Source: Nostoc sp. T09
Lineage (GTDB): Bacteria; Cyanobacteriota; Cyanobacteriia; Cyanobacteriales; Nostocaceae
DNA: 64,000 nt
Reading direction: 5' to 3'
Assembly (NCBI RefSeq): GCF_002154695.1
Contig: NZ_MTAV01000221.1
Span: 1 to 64,000 of the forward strand
Shown: positions 63,937 to 64,000 of the stretch, piece by piece
Position numbering within the stretch: position 1 is the first letter of the stretch
Layout of the letters: the number at the start of each line of letters is the position of its first letter
The notes under the pieces: generated by a model
What the model saw: only the letters and a program-made list of their open reading frames with translations
What the model was told of the DNA's origin: nothing
The model's database searches: none
Translations under genes and position numbers: made by a program

Positions 63937-64000
63937 GCAAAATAAAAAAACAACTTATTAAAACAGTTTATATCTTACTTTTGTGGGCAAAACCACGTAA

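Noticed and set aside
1-64000. tRNA or rRNA genes
   Set aside because: I looked for T-loop and anticodon-stem patterns in the gaps and found none convincing; a tRNA search program would settle it.

Overview
The window looks like chromosomal DNA of a filamentous, Nostoc/Anabaena-type (order Nostocales) cyanobacterium. The evidence is the very frequent HIP1 octamer (GCGATCGC), the photosynthetic gene petN, a carboxysome shell protein, a pnt operon with pntA split in two, two CYP110-type cytochromes P450, giant Ser/Thr-kinase/ATPase/histidine-kinase fusions, and intergenic DNA full of heptameric and other short dispersed repeats (TCATTTG, GGGAACA, CGCAGAGACGCAGAGG types). I found no rRNA or tRNA gene, no CRISPR array and no intact insertion sequence.

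Layout. 0.3-3 kb: a multi-PAS histidine kinase. 3.1-12 kb: one long minus-strand cluster for Ser/Thr phospho-signalling. In transcription order it holds a coiled-coil protein, a PknG-like kinase with zinc ribbons and TPRs, a PP2C phosphatase with zinc ribbons, a von Willebrand A protein, a HicB/HicA pair, a zinc-ribbon FHA protein and a membrane sensor-like protein. A 21-bp tandem repeat array lies between the first two genes. 12-20.4 kb: a Uma2 nuclease, a truncated NTPase remnant, succinate dehydrogenase flavoprotein, a small membrane protein with a possible structured 3' RNA, a PEP-CTERM protein, a WD40 protein and a small membrane protein. 20.8-26.4 kb: an 1873-residue Ser/Thr kinase-ATPase-GAF-histidine kinase. 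26.4-35.3 kb: two CYP110-like P450s flank a UbiA-family membrane enzyme, an SDR protein, a PEP-CTERM remnant and a ccmK/aminotransferase/YjbQ operon; a 1.5-kb AT-rich gap here holds a possible structured RNA. 35.4-41.4 kb: an exonuclease, petN with a small downstream gene, a tandem-GAF histidine kinase whose first two GAF domains have cyanobacteriochrome signatures, and a MazF-like toxin-antitoxin pair with a frameshifted toxin between direct repeats. 41.6-43.2 kb: an AT-rich DUF4145-HEAT gene and a small membrane protein. 43.3-46.3 kb: the pntA1-pntA2-pntB transhydrogenase operon. 47-51.7 kb: DUF2808, then the conserved rpmH-rnpA-PH-yidC-jag-yceD block. 52-57.7 kb: a Ycf46-type AAA ATPase, an SH3 protein, a PG-binding/SPOR protein and an RsbR-like histidine kinase. 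57.7-58.9 kb: a gene-free gap with a GC-rich dispersed repeat. 58.9-64 kb: a PBP4-type carboxypeptidase, an LptC-like lipoprotein, a NYN-domain protein and metG.

The region is therefore a mix of conserved housekeeping blocks (pnt, rpmH-yidC, petN, sdhA, metG, cell wall) and accessory signalling and secondary-metabolism genes. The most promising systems are the zinc-ribbon kinase/PP2C/vWA/FHA cluster, the putative bilin-binding histidine kinase, and the UbiA plus P450 neighbourhood. All functional assignments come from reading motifs by eye; no database search was run.
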